Position numbers and translations under genes: made by a program
The notes under the pieces: generated by a model
Seen by the model: the letters and a program-made list of their open reading frames with translations, nothing else
Told to the model about the DNA's origin: nothing
Database searches by the model: none
In this document: one piece after another, positions 34,172 through 47,900 of the stretch
Numbering within the stretch: position 1 is the first letter of the stretch
Layout of the letters: each line of letters starts with the position of its first letter
Assembly (NCBI RefSeq): GCF_002234675.1
Contig: NC_019867.2
Coordinates: 32,430,614 to 32,494,613 of the forward strand
From: Oryzias latipes
Taxonomy: Eukaryota; Chordata; Actinopteri; Beloniformes; Adrianichthyidae
DNA: 64,000 nt
Reading direction: 5' to 3'

Positions 34172-34337
34172 GCTGGAATCATGAATCATTCTGGAATCAT
34201 TCTGGAATCATTCTGGAATCATTCCGGAATCATTCTTGAATCATTCTGGAATCATTCCGGAATCATTCTGGAATCATTCCGGAATCATTCTGGAATCATT
34301 CTGGAATCATTCTGGAATCATTCTGGAATCATTCTGG
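34172..34337 (+). repeat. 11-bp minisatellite
   Basis: About 15 copies of ggaatcattct with a few tgg/cgg variants, 30 bases after the CA tract. The period is not a multiple of three, so all frames stay open and give the same repeating peptide. Confidence 0.95.
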
Positions 34338-34479
34338 AGCTGGGCGTGTTGCTCAAGGACAGAAAGTGAAGCAAAGCGACAGTTTTCCACTCAGAGCTTG
34401 GTCGCTCTGTCCATCAACAGGTAAAATCCACAGTTTAGCAAAATGAAAAGAAACTGGTTATTACGACTTCATCTTAGCA

Positions 34480-34890
34480 TACAAAGCTTGTGGGGGGGCA
34501 TGACCCGTGGGGGTTGGCTTCCCGGGCCTCACAGCTCTCTCTCCACAGGGACAACGATCCCTGACTTCTCTGGGCCAGGGGGCTGGGGGTGTCCGTGTTC
34601 CTGTGGTGCTGGTTCTGGCCTACCTGGGGGGGGCCTGGTTAGCCCCCGTTCCCTCATCTGGGACTCCCACTCTTCTTGAGTGTCATCCTCTTGGGCGTGG
34701 GGGGGGGGGGGGGTGCTGTCTTGCTCTCTACTGGACTTCCTGTTGGTGGGTGAGTGGTTGCCTGGAGTGTGGGGCGGGTCTCCTTTGGGGGGGGCTGGTT
34801 CACAGCTGGGGCTGGGGTGATGATAGTAATATTTGTGAAGGTTATTTTCTCCTTCGCTGCCCCCCCCCTCCCCATGTTAAATCTAGAAAC
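34480..34890 (+). repeat. Second copy of the GC-rich dispersed repeat
   Basis: The plus strand is G/T-rich (gggggggcatgacccgtggggg ... cctggagtgtggggcgggtctcc). Its conceptual reading GCLECGAGL...GWG matches the minus strand of about 12740-12880. Probably the same interspersed family in opposite orientation. The open frames are not treated as a gene. Confidence 0.65.
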
Positions 34891-37435
34891 AGACAAACTG
34901 GTCCAGTCTGTCTTCAAGGTTTGGTTGGGAACAGATCAGTGCACAAAGGTAGTAATTTGAAGTTGACTCACTTTTCCGTTTGGCTTAACGTGTTTGAAGA
35001 GAGCAAACAGTTAGAGATGTGGTTAAAAAACACTTCAAGCAGGAAAAGGTCAGATCTCCCTCAAAACAAATCCAGGTTTCCAGTCTGTTAACCTTTTGTG
35101 GAATGTGGAGTTCTGCTGGAAGCCCGGTCTGTGGCTCGGCTGTTCAGAACTTCCACTGCGACGGTCCGATCCTGGTGCTGCTCTCAGAGGCTGCATGGCA
35201 CTCAGGTCCCCATAAAACCCAACACCACCGTCCATGCTGGGAGGGGGGGGGTCTTGCTGGTATTTGTGAGGAATTAAACATTTCAGCTGAAGTTGTCGTC
35301 AGCATTTCTGAGACAAAGTGTGAAAAGCTCAAAAGCAGCACCTGCTCCCATCGCTTTCCTGTCAGCCAATCAGCTCAGCCTGTTTCCACCTCTTTCCATG
35401 CACTCATCAGAAAACAGTGTCACTGTGCAAACAGTGGCCCTCAGACCCCCCCCCCCTGGAGCTTTTCTGTCTCTGATGGTTTTCAGACGAGCTTTAACTC
35501 TGAAAATCCGTGTGAGGGCAGCTTCCAGAAAGAGACATGCAGGAGCCCCGGAGAGGCGTGATCCTCCGTGTTCTTCTTCACACGTGAACACACAGACCCC
35601 GTAGAGGAGGCCGGTCTTTGTCTCCCTCCTTCCCCTTCATCCCTCCGTCTTTGTGGTGGGAGCGGCAGAAGCTGCAGAGAGGACTCGGCGCCGGCCAACA
35701 AAGCAATTGAAGCATTACTCCCCCATCCCTCTCTCCCTCTGTTCAGGCCTTGCTGTGTTTTTGGCAGTTACTACTGACCATCATGGACGTCAATGCCAAT
35801 TTCTGTGAAAACTGGCACATATGGCAGCTGAAGTGCCATATGCCATACAGAATATTTTCTGGCCATTTCCCCCATTCCTGCCGTCGCTGGATCTGGTCTA
35901 AAAGTGGCTCTTTATTAGTTCATTCACTCCCATTTTTAAGAGAAACCTTGTCGACTATTTGGTGTTCTGTCTCCCCGATCCTCGTTTATTCTTCATTTCT
36001 CTCCATCTGCTCCGCTTGATGTGCGGCGACAGGAACGGCGAGTTCGTTTAAGGTGCTGCTTGGGGAATAAAGCCTTCGCCTAATTCACAGCTAAATGGGG
36101 GATTATTGCTGGTGCTGGAGCTCATCTCCACGCTCTGATTTATCTTTCATTCTGTCGTTAAATTGGTTTATTGCTGTTCTTGTGGCTTTTGATGTCTTGT
36201 CTGTTTTGTTCAGTGGCTAATTAAAGTACGGATCCTTTTGTTTTCTATCAGGAATGATTTGGAACAGACATCCAATGAGGAATAAATTGTGAGTTTTCAG
36301 TCTGGACAGCAGAGTTTTCAGTGGAGAAGATCTGGATTGTGTTTCTTTTTATTAACTTTGTGTCATTTTTTTGCAGCTGCATGAAGTTTCTGTTTTCAGG
36401 TTTTGTGGATGCTGTGATGATTGACAGATAGAAAGCAGGATCTTTAGCCCCTCCCCTCTTCCTGCATAGTCTTCTGAACCTTGTTAGGAGTAGGTTTACG
36501 GTTTCTGAGATGCCCCCCCACTGCCCGCGCAGCCAAAGATGCTTAGATACTAGAAGAAGAGATCTGCGACAGCTGACAGAAATCCATACATATTTCCATA
36601 ACGTGATTTTTTTAACAAAAGGACGAGTCCTGGGCTCTTCCTCCTCTGTCTCACACATACATTCCACATTCCTCTTCCTCTCTCCTCGTCCTCACACACA
36701 TCCTCCTCAGAGCTTCTGCCTCTCCCTCGTAAAGAAGGTCTGCATCTTCTGCCACGCTGGCAGCATTTGTTCAGCGGAGTCGCCCGCGGATCCTCCTCTG
36801 AACATGTGTCTGTCGGGCGGCGGTCCACAGGACGGGGCTGAACCCCGCGCACAGCGTATTCTGCAGATCCGGGGTCAAAGTGACGGGGCAGATTTCTCCA
36901 CATACATGAAAGCACTACTCCTCACTGTCATTTGGTCACGCTTTGAGAAAACAAGCTTCAAGTATTTTGGTGTCAGGAATTCCATCGATTCAAATAAAAG
37001 TCCCATTGGAGTTCATGATCGTCTTCTCATCTCTTAAAGTTCTTCCTCGTTGACGGTGATGATCAGGTGAGTTTCATGCGTGGACTTTAACATGATGAGA
37101 TGCTGCACACTGACACACGTTAGGGGGGGGGGCTGGTGCCCAGCTGCATGCAGAGATGACCCCAAAGTCCTGTTTTCTGCAGGAAATGACCCCCCCACAG
37201 CTGCAGCTAGACAACCACACTCGCGCTCTGAACTGGAAATACCCTCTGGAGGGGGTCTGTCTGAGAGGTCCGTCGTCTTCCATCAGTCTAAGAAGCAGAT
37301 CTGACTGGAAACGAATCAATGGTGTTTGGTGAGATTCAGACTTTGTCACAAAGATCTGAGTCTGCGCTAAAGCTCCACGTTCAGCTGCAGCCAATCAAAG
37401 ACCTCCAGCAGGAACCAGAGGAAGCTGATTGATGT
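34891..37435. other. Intergenic, no gene recognised
   Basis: Several overlapping frames (35019-35561 and 36510-37037 plus; 36248-36667 minus) have no recognisable domain or splice context. A TAAT-rich block at 35950-36240 is a weak candidate for conserved noncoding DNA. Confidence 0.45.
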
Positions 37436-37680
37436 GTAGGTGTGTGTGTGTGTGTGTGCGCACGTGTGTTTGTGTATGTGTGTACGTGTGTGTGTGTGTT
37501 TGTGTATGTGTGTAGGTGTGTGTGTGTTTGTGTATGTGTGTAGGTGTGTGTGTGGTTGTGTTTGCGTATGTGTGTAGGTGTGTGTGTGTGTGGCTGTGTG
37601 TGTGTATGTGGGTGTGTGTGCGTGTGTTTGTGTATGTGTGTGTGTGTGTGTGTGGTTGTGTTTGTGTATGTGTGTGTGTG

Positions 37681-37715
<35 letters not shown>

Positions 37716-37863
37716 TTGTGTTTGTGTTTGTGTATGTGTGTCTGTGTAGGTGTGTGTGTGTGTTTGTGTATGTGTATGTGTATGTGTGTGTGTGTGTGTG
37801 TTTGTGTGTAGGTGTGTGTGTGTGTGTGTGTGTGTGTTTGTGTGTAGGTGTGTGTGTGTGTTT

Positions 37864-37934
<71 letters not shown>

Positions 37935-38220
37935 TGTGTAGGTGTGTGTGTGTGTGTGTGGGTGTGTGTGTGTGTTTGTGTGTAGGTGTGTGTGTGTGTG
38001 GGTGTGTGTGTGTGTGTGTGTTTGTGTGTAGGTGTGTGTGTGTTTGTGTGTAGGTGTGTGTGTGTGTGTGTGTGTGTTTGTGTGTAGGTGTGTGTGTGTG
38101 TATGTGTGTAGGTGTGCGTGTGTGCGTGTGTTTGTGTATGTGTGTGTGTGTGTGTGTGTGGTTGTGTTTGTGTATGTGTGTGTGTGTGTGTGTGGGTGTG
38201 GGTGTGTGTGTGTTTGTGTG

Positions 38221-38260
<40 letters not shown>

Positions 38261-38443
38261 TGTGTAGGTGTGTGTGTGTGGGTGGGTGTGTGTGTGTGGG
38301 TGGGTGTGGGTGTGGGTGTGTGTTTGTGTGTAGGTGTGTGTGTGTGGGTGGGTGTGTGTGTGTGGGTGGGTGTGGGTGTGGGTGTGTGTTTGTGTGTAGG
38401 TGTGTGTGTGTGGGTGGGTGTGTGTGTGTGTGGGTGGGTGTCA
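37436..38443 (+). repeat. 1-kb (TG)n compound microsatellite
   Basis: About 1000 bases of alternating TG with regularly interspersed tttgtgtgtagg, tatgtg and gtgggtggg modules. The 371-residue His/Thr frame on the minus strand and the Val/Cys frames on the plus strand are artefacts of the alternating sequence. Confidence 0.97.
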
Positions 38444-39676
38444 TCCCAGCATCCAGCTGTACTTTTGGGCCTGAATGCTCATCTTCCTCCAAACTCCAAC
38501 TGCCAATCAAGTGGTGTCATGGCCGCCTGAAGCTTCATTTTCCACCAAAGAGTCGGAGCTGTTGGCAGCGGCACTTTCACCTTCCACCCTGTGCTGCATA
38601 AGTTCAATAACGTCTTTTCATCGTCCTCACAAGGAGGAGACCATGATCCACTGACTTACAATGTTGTCACGCTGCCACATTTTCTGATTTCTGGTCAACA
38701 TTAATCTTAGCGTCACATTTTCAAAAAAGCTGTTATTTGAAACGAGGACAGGAAGCTTTCCCTAATGCTTGAGGCTTGTTTCCTCTCTGGATGTGGCTCA
38801 GCAGGTTGGTGCCAAGAGGCTAAAAACTAGAACTCCCACTGAGTCTGAGCGTTCGGCTCACCAACCGAAGACCCAAACATGAGCTTTCCTGTCAGAACCT
38901 TTGGAGCAGGAAGCTCTCCACTCGCGTCTGCTTTGTAATCACATTTTTGATCCGTCACATGTTTGAGTCTTCCTGTTCTTATGCGTCACCATCAGTTTTT
39001 CTGTGTCCTGGGCCAAGCACACCTTTTATACCAGGTGTGTCCACCCTCCACCCCCCCCCTACTGTCTGTAAAGGTTTCCCTGTCAGTCATGTGGTTCTGC
39101 ACAGAAGGAGAACAAGCCTGCATCACAGAACAACAGCTCGAGCCGTGCAACAGCCTGAAAACCATGGAAGGACAAAGCAGTGACACTTGGGTTCACACTT
39201 GTATGAAGGGCGTCAAAAACCATCAAGAGCTCCAGGGAGTTCTGAAACTCCTCCAGCCAGAACTTCACCAGAGCAGTAAACACTAAAGTTTCCAGAACAG
39301 TCAGAGACAGCAGGGATGACTTTAGAGAACCAACTAACAGAAAATGCAACACCAATCTATTAAATCTATCAACTAAATGTGTTTTTAATTCACTTTAACA
39401 ACAAAACCCTCTAGGGGGGAAGCAGGACTCTGAACTCACTCAGGAGAACGTTTGCCTCTTTTCCCCAAGTCTACTCATCTGATGCAGTCGTTCAGACGGG
39501 AAGAAAGTCAGCTGTCAGTCAGACATGACTCCACATCCCAGTCTCTGTGTGTAAACATGCATGCATGCTTCATCCATCAGAGCTACAGTCACATGATCCC
39601 ATCTCTGTAGTTCAGCCCACATGAAGAATCTCACCTAAAGAAGAAAAAAATCTACCAGTAAAAATGGGAGCATTAT
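38444..39676. other. Intergenic, no gene recognised
   Basis: No family signature, exon or RNA gene was seen. The short frames at 38947-39355 are not recognised. Confidence 0.5.
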
Positions 39677-39860
39677 TTTGATTTGATTTGATTTGAAATG
39701 GTTTATTTCAAGCAATAAAATAGAAATAATACACAAAAACAATACAATCATCAGTTATACATTCATACAGTAACTAATCAAACTTAGGATAATTAGACAT
39801 ATTGATAAATATTGCTTTAAAGGGAGTGGAAGGAAGCGAACTTATATAATCCCACCCCGT
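39677..39860 (-). repeat. LINE-type 3' end with (TCAAA)n tail
   Basis: On the minus strand it ends attgcttgaaataaaccatttc followed by aaatcaaatcaaatcaaatc, a retroposon tail with AATAAA just before a pentameric repeat. The upstream sequence (to about 40300) is AT-rich and may be the rest of the 3' UTR. No coding part remains. The family is not identified. Confidence 0.6.
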
Positions 39861-42800
39861 TATTCTATAACCATTTTATTACATGATTTATCAATATCCG
39901 GTTCCCAGTTTTTATCAGACAGAATTAAGAATCATAAAGTATCAATAAAGCACATGACAAAGATGAATTACTTAATTATTATGTAAAAATAACTATTTCA
40001 GAAATCAACATGGCAAATGCAGATCATTTATCCAAAATATATGCAGATTATGTTACTTATAAAAGTCATTGATGTGATTAAAAATAATACTATATCAGTA
40101 AAATAGACATAACACTGTTTCAGAGATTTTCATAGCAAAATTTCATCAAGTATCAAAAGTTAAAAATATGTGCAAAATTATGTTACATTAGGAAAAAATT
40201 TGAATCAATTTATCAATTTTCGGAGAAAGTGAAGTATTATCATTAAAATTCAATCAATATAACCATTTTCAATAAGTGATTAATCATTTGTTTTACTATT
40301 TTTTCGTATTTATTTATTTTAATAATTATTTTTTTATAATAACGTAATGCTGTGAGGGGAAAACAAAAAGGCTCCATAATCTGTCGATTGTCTAAGGTTG
40401 GTGTTTCTTCTTCTGCTGAATAACAGCCGTTCTTCTGGTTTAAACAGAGTTTATAGTTCTCTTCACTGTTATGTCTGCAGACATTAGATTCAGGTCCAAA
40501 TCCTTCTTCAACGTCAAACACCCACAATACAAAAAAGAACATACACAGCCATAAAACATCCTCCACAAAGTATCGGCAGAGCATCTTCACCACAAACTAA
40601 TGAGACAATTGAGCTCCTAAGCACTAAAGGCCGTGTCCCACAGCCACCACCACCTTTCAGCTTCTTCCACGGATCAAATGTCTGTCTTTTGTGATCCATG
40701 TGTGATCTACGTCATTCATGAGTGTTTCTTGTGTCGTCATGCGTCGTTGTCCTCAGATGTCTGTTGGGGTGTCAGCCGACGGTTTTTTCGTGAATTCCGT
40801 TTTCAGTTGTTCAGAATTTTTGTTCACTTCAGAATTACTCAGTTTAGGCCTATTTAGTTTTTTATAAGCAATTACTTTCTAAATCGTACTCGATTGGTTG
40901 GGATTTTTGTGAGATGCAAACACAAATGTGTGTCTTTCCACGCATGCAGCACCAAAGTATTACTTTCATATCACGTATGCGGCACACATATCACGTCCTG
41001 ATAGTGTAATTGATGCACAAATCACTAATGAATTGCAGATAAACCGCACAACAATCAGTAATCAATGATTGTGTCCCTAGAAGCTGACGGAGGACATCCG
41101 TGTGGTCTGCACCTGTCAGAAAGTGGTTTGTTTGCATGTTTTCCGTCTGTGGCGGAGACAAAGGCCTTTTTCTCTGGGGTGGGAGACAAGAATGTAAAAA
41201 TATTTCCTCTGGATGGGTCTCTGTTTTCAGACCTGTGCCCCCTGCTGCCACCGACACCCCAGGCAAGTTGCCAGAGCAGCTCAAGGCTCAGAGCAGCTCT
41301 GAGCCGCCGTGGCAAGGCCTAATGTACCGGGTTCCTCTGCCCTGGGGGGCTCAGCTCACAATAACACAGTGAGGAGGAAGGGACTACATGTCTGCCCCCC
41401 TCCCTACAGACACACCCTTTAAATGCTTTCAAAGCAGTGACACCCACATTCTTTTTCAGCCGCAACTTCATCTTTAATTCACAAAAACAGCATCATGCAC
41501 CCGGATCCATTCAACCGGATGTTAGTTCAAGTTACCCGAGATTTTACAAAAGAACGACCCCCCCAGCCGACCCCAGAACTATAAGTCTTAAGCTGACAAT
41601 GCAAAAAGACAAATCTGCCATGGATGAATCAGATGTCAGACGGTGATGTACGGCGGCCGACAACCGCTATTGCAGCAAAAAATAAAAGAAGACGTAGCAA
41701 TAAGGTTTTTTTAGATGCAACTGTTTCTTTTTTGCTGCAATGGCGGCTCTTGGTCACCGTAGTGATGCAGTCAGCTGCTCACCTTCCAGCTCCTTCCAGC
41801 TCAAACTAAACGGGAGGCTTTGCAGAGAACACAAAACAACAAAAAAGGAAGGACGCTTCACTTTGAAAGATTTCCTGCTAAAAGCCACCAGTCAGACTCC
41901 CCCAGGTTTGGTTATTTTCAGAGAACCCCTGTCCATGTAAGGGAGCTGAGATTGTGCAGGAATTTGATTAAAATGCATGTCAGGGAATGAAACTCAGCCC
42001 CCAGCGTGAATCTGAACCTCTGTTTGAAATCTTTAAAGAGCAGCGGCCGTCCTGATGCCACAGGGCCCAAAAAGCAACAAACATGTGGGATGGAAATGAC
42101 AGATGATGTGGGACGCCTTGAGGAGGAGTTTCCAGCGCCACCAATGGCGTGCTCAAACCTCCACCCCTTCAAAGCCTCCCCGGCCCAGAAAGGCCGGAGG
42201 AGCCGCTCAGAAGACCAAATCAAAGGCAACAGCAGCAAACAAACACGTCCCGGCGGCATCTGCAGGCGGACGCCGCCAGCAAACTCTGTGCCTCCGTTTT
42301 GGGGGGGGGTCTCCCGTCAATGCAAAGGGACACAGCTGCTGAGCAGAGGGCGTCGGAGATGTGTTTGGATGAGTGTGGCCTTCTCCGACTCCCCACACAG
42401 GAGAAGATCGCTTCTGTAAGTCCATCTTTCAGAGACAGACAGGAGGGACTCAAGGTCGACTGGCAGGTTCCAGACACAGAAAAGTCCTGGGGGAGCTGCA
42501 CAGGCTGGGGGGGGGGGGGTCTTTGGAACCCGTCCAGTGAGGAATATTCAAAGAGCAGCTTCCTATGAGTCAGGAAAGAGGGAGCCCCCCCACGAGGAAG
42601 CACGTGCCAAACCAGGAAACTGATCAAAAGGAAACTGATCAGAATCCAATCCTCTCCATAAACTTGGCTTTTTTCAAAGCTAACAGACTCAAATATCCCT
42701 CCACCTTTGACGTTTTTGGTTTGCAGGACACACCTGATCCAGGTAACCAGCAGAAAGACGGACAAGTCAAGGACGAGGAGCCGGTGGACCCAGAAATAAC

Positions 42801-44600
42801 TGAAAAACAGAAAAGATGCCTGGATAAGAATACATTTCAAAATAGCCTTTTTATTCAGAAGCTCACACTGGACCAAATGATCCATCACCTCATCACGGAA
42901 AAAGGAAGCTGATCAAAGCTGTTCTAAACGGGGGGGGGTCCTTTAACTTCTGACCCTGACTATCATGGATGACTGTGTCTGACCATAATTGCTTTGAAGC
43001 CTCTCTTCCTCAAAGACACTTCAGCCTTGATGAATGACCCCCGTCTTAACGAAGCGCTGCCATCGCCCCCGGCATGGTTTCCCCCGAACTTCCTCTGGGG
43101 TCACTGTCCCTGACTCCATCAACCTCGCTCGCATCAGGGCCAAGCAGACGGCGTCATCCCATACTCTTTCACAGCAGATCGACCTCAGCCATCCCCTGCC
43201 CTGTCCTGTGACGGCACGTGAAGGCGGTGCAGAACGTCCCGGACACGCCTGTCAGGGCAGAGCTCGTCTCCGAGATCCTGATCCAGACTTTAGATTCTGC
43301 CATTACAAAGAAAAGGACAACGCAAAGTCTTCCAATGTTTGAAACACTGGGCTGAAAGTTCGGACTCAAACTTTCAGGACATCCGGAATCGTCCTTTTTC
43401 TCGGACAGGAAGTTTGTCGGCTTTTCCAAATCCCTTGAAGGCGTTCCTTTGGCTCCGGCCCAGCAGGCTTCTGATGGCAGGAGCAGATAAAACAACACTT
43501 CACACTGTTGCAGCTGCATGACTGACATGCTGGATATTAAGCTGCAGATCTCAGAGACTCTGCCCCCCCCCCCCCCCCCCCGCCTGTGGAAGTTAGAGAA
43601 ACTTTAGGATCCTGCAAATCTTTCACAGTCAGTCCAAGGATGTGACCTATTCAAGTGTTTAAGTGCCAGAATCTAACAGAGCATCTAAGTGAAGAACCCC
43701 CCACCACCACCACCACCACACCACCACCACCCAGCCCCCACCACCCCTGCACTGTGGTGTTGAGCTGACATGACTGCAGGCTCAGGCACTGCAGCTCAAT
43801 GTCCGGCTAAATATTGCTGAGATTGGCTGGAGTTTACTGGTACTGTAAGTGTTCCCATTTAATGCCACGGCCCCGGACCGCTCCTCCACAGCCCTCATTA
43901 CTGTCACTGCGCTTTAAGATTACAACAGGGACCCTTCACCAGAGAGGAGGCTGCCGGCTTGATTGCCAAGAGAGCCGTGAAGCGGAACTTGCTTCCCATC
44001 CATCCAAACCTCTTATGTTCGTCTGAGGAGACCGGACGCCGGAGCCTAAACTCCTGTCAGCCTGTGAGGCCGGTAATCGCGTTAGAAGTTCACACGGTGG
44101 GCTGAGATGAAGAAACTGTGCAGTGCTAAAGGATGGACAGAAGAGCAGCGCAGCTCTGTGCCGGGCAGGTGTCAGGTAAGCCTCAGGGCCGACGGCGAGC
44201 TTCTCTCTGACTGGTTCTTTCACGGTCCATCAAGAATTCAGCTGAATCTTGAATTTCATATGTATCTGAATTTGGCTTCAGCGTTTATCATTTAAAATCA
44301 AAGATTCGTTTTTAGTATTTTCCCATAAATTCTGCTTAGTTTCTTGGATCTTTGAGATTCTAATTTGTCAGCGTGGTTCTTTACTTTGGACCACTGGTCA
44401 TCACAGAGGGTCTGGGTCAGCGGAAGTGGAAGAACTGCAGGCTCTCCACAGATACAGAAATCCTTCAGAGTTCATTCATCCTCCACCACTTTTATCAAGT
44501 TCAGTCCAAGCGGGTGTAGATCTATGACGGCACCGGTTTCTGCTTTTCATTTGGACGTCTGCCCCTTTTACCCCCCTTTCAGAGACTGCTGGGGTAGAAC
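39861..44600. other. Gene-poor interval, nothing firm
   Basis: AT-rich to 40,500, then mixed sequence. Frames at 41055-41372, 42006-42912 and 43034-43528 have no recognisable domain, and both strands are equally open in places. The phrase acacacctgatccaggtaa at about 42728 is shared with about 11140. Other features are a 19-base C run (43563-43581) and a ccaccacca microsatellite (43699-43745). Confidence 0.45.
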
Positions 44601-44603
44601 CCA

Positions 44604-44632
44604 ATGTGCACGAGACCAGGTCTCGTGCACAT
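44604..44632. repeat. Perfect 29-bp palindrome
   Basis: Arm atgtgcacgagacc (44604-44617), one central base (a), and its exact reverse complement (44619-44632). It lies in otherwise unremarkable DNA 280 bases before the ATCC array. Confidence 0.95.
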
Positions 44633-44914
44633 GACAGAAACTCACAGAGAAAACAAAGGTTGACAGGCAGTAGAACGGAAAACCAGACACTTAAATGCAC
44701 GAGGGCAATTACCTGAAATGAAGGCAGCTGAGGGAAGATCAACCTTAACCTGGGGAGAGACGAGGAAAACAAAACCAAAGAAGCATCACAGAAATCCAAC
44801 AGTCCTCACATCTAATACATTTACACCAGAACACTATGAAAACTAAGAAACAGCAGAAAAACATGAACACCTGGAAAAAACAATGCAGGAAATACAAAAG
44901 CAAATGCTTAGAAA

Positions 44915-47900
44915 ATCCATCATCCATCCATCATCCATCCATCATCCATCCATCCTTCCATCCTTTATCCATCCATCCATCATCCATTCATCATCCATCC
45001 ATACATCATCCATCCATCCATCCTTCTTCCACCCTTCATCCATCCATCATCCATCCATCATCCATCCATCCTTCCATCCTTTATCCATCCATCCATCCAT
45101 CATCCATCCATCCTTCCATCCTTTATCCATCCATCCATCATCCATTCATCATCCATCCATACATCATCCATCCATCCATCCTTCTTCCACCCTTCATCAA
45201 TTCATCATCCATCCATCAACCATCTTTCATCCATCCATCATCCATCCATACATCATCCATCCATCCATCCTTCTTCCACCCTTCATCCATCCATCATCCA
45301 TCCATCATCCATCCATCCTTCCATCCTTTATCCATCCATCCATCCATCCATCATCCATCCATCCATCATCCATCCATCCATCTATCATCCATCCATCCTT
45401 CATCCATCATCCATTCATCATCCATCAATTCATCATCCATCCATCAACCATCCTTCATCCATCCATCATCCATCCATCCATCTATCATCCATCCATCCTT
45501 CATCCATCATCCATCATCCATTCATCATCCATCAATTCATCATCCATCCATCAACCATTCATCATCCATCCATCATCCATCCATTCATCATCCATCCATC
45601 ATCCATTCATCCTTCATCCATCCATCATCCATCAATTTATCATCCATCCATCATCCATCATCCATCCATCATCCATCCATCCTTCCATCCTTTATCCATC
45701 CATCCATCCATCCATCATCCATCCATCCTTCATCCATTCATCATCCATCCATCATCCATCCATCCATCCATCCATCCATCATCCATCATCCACCCATCCT
45801 TCATCCATCCATCCATCCATCCATCTATCCATCATCCATTCATCATCCATCAATTCATCATCCATCCATCATCCATCCATTCATCATCCATCCATCATCC
45901 ATCCATTCATCATCCATCCATCATCCATCCATTCATCATCCATCCATCATCCATCCATTCATCATCCATCCATCATCCATCCATCCATCCATCCATCCAT
46001 CCATCCATCCATCATCCATCTTTCATCCATCCATCATCCATCCATCCATGCCTCTATCATCCATCCATCATCCATCCATTCATTATCCATCCATCATCCA
46101 TCCATCAACCATCCATTCATTATACATCCATCATCCATCCATCATCCATTCATCATCCATCCATCCTTCATCCATCCATCCATCATCCATCCATTCATCA
46201 TCCATCCATCCATGCCTCTATCTATCATCCATCCATCCATGCATCCATCCATCATCCATCCATTCATCATCCATCCATCATCCATCCATCCTTCATTCAT
46301 ACATCCATCATCCATCCATCATCCATCCATCCTTCATTCATACATCCATCATCCATCCATCATCCATCCTTCATCCATCCATCATCCATCCATCATCCAT
46401 CCATACATCATCCATCCATCCATCCTTCTTCCACCCTTCATCCATCCATCATCCATCCATCATCCATCCATCCTTTATCCATCCATCCATCCATCCATCA
46501 TCCATCCATCCTTCATCCATCTATCATCCATCCATCCATCCATCATCCATCCATCCATCTATCATCCATCCATCCTTCATCCATCATCCATTCATCATCC
46601 ATCAATTCATCATCCATCCATCAACCATCCTTCATCCATCCATTCATCATCAATCCATCATCTATCCATTCATCATCCATCCATCCATCCTTCATCCATC
46701 CATCATCCATCAATTCATCATCCATCCATCCATCCATCCATCCATCCATCCTTCATCCATTCATCATCCATCCATCCATCATCCATCATCCACCCATCCT
46801 TCATCCATCCATCCATCCATCCCATCATCCATCCATCATCCATCCATTCATCATCCATCCATCATTCATCCATTCATCATCCATCAATTCATCATCCATC
46901 CATTCATCATCCATCCATCATCCATCCATTCATCATCCATCCATTCATCATCCATCCATCCATGCCTCTATCTATCATCCATCCATCCATGCATCTATCC
47001 ATCATCAATCCATTCATCATCCATCCATCATCCATCCATCTTTCATTCATACATCCATCATCCATCCATCATCCATCCATCCTTCATTCATACATCCATC
47101 ATCCATCCATCATCCATCCTTCATCCATCCATCATCCATCCATGCATCCATCCATTCATCATCCATCTATCATCCATTCATCATACATCCTTCATCCATC
47201 CATCATCCATCCATCATCTATCCCTCATCCATCCATCCTTCATTCATCCATTCATCATCCATCCATCATCCATCCTTCATCTATCCTTCATCCATCCATG
47301 GTCCATCCTTCATCCATCAATTCATCATCCATCCATCAACCATCCTTCATCCATCCATCATCCATCCATCCATTCATCATCCATCCATCATCCATCCATT
47401 CATTATCCATCCATCATCCATCCATCAACCATCCTTCATCCATCCATCATCCATCCATCCATTCATCATCCATCCATCATCCATCCATTCATTATCCATT
47501 CATCATCCATCCATCATCCATCCTTCATCTATCCTTCATCCATCCATGGTCCATCCTTCATCCATCAATTCATCATCCATCCATCAACCATCCTTCATCC
47601 ATCCATCATCCATCATCCATTCATCATCCATCCATCCTTCATCCATCCATCCATCATCCATCCATTCACTATCCATCCATCATCCATCCATCATCCATTC
47701 ATCATCCATCCATCATTCATCCATTCATCATCCATCAATTCATCATCCATCCATTCATCATCCATCCATCATCCATCCATTCATCATCCATCCATCATCC
47801 ATCCATCCATCCATCCATCCATCATCCATCTTTCATCCATCCATCATCCATCCATCCATGCCTCTATCATCCATCCATCATCCATCCATTCATCATCCAT

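Noticed and set aside
37395..38510. 371-codon His/Thr-rich frame on the minus strand
   Set aside because: Artefact of the TG/CA microsatellite.
42006..42912. Overlapping frames that might form a small gene
   Set aside because: Open on both strands with no domain, no consistent splice sites and a repeat phrase inside. Not supportable.
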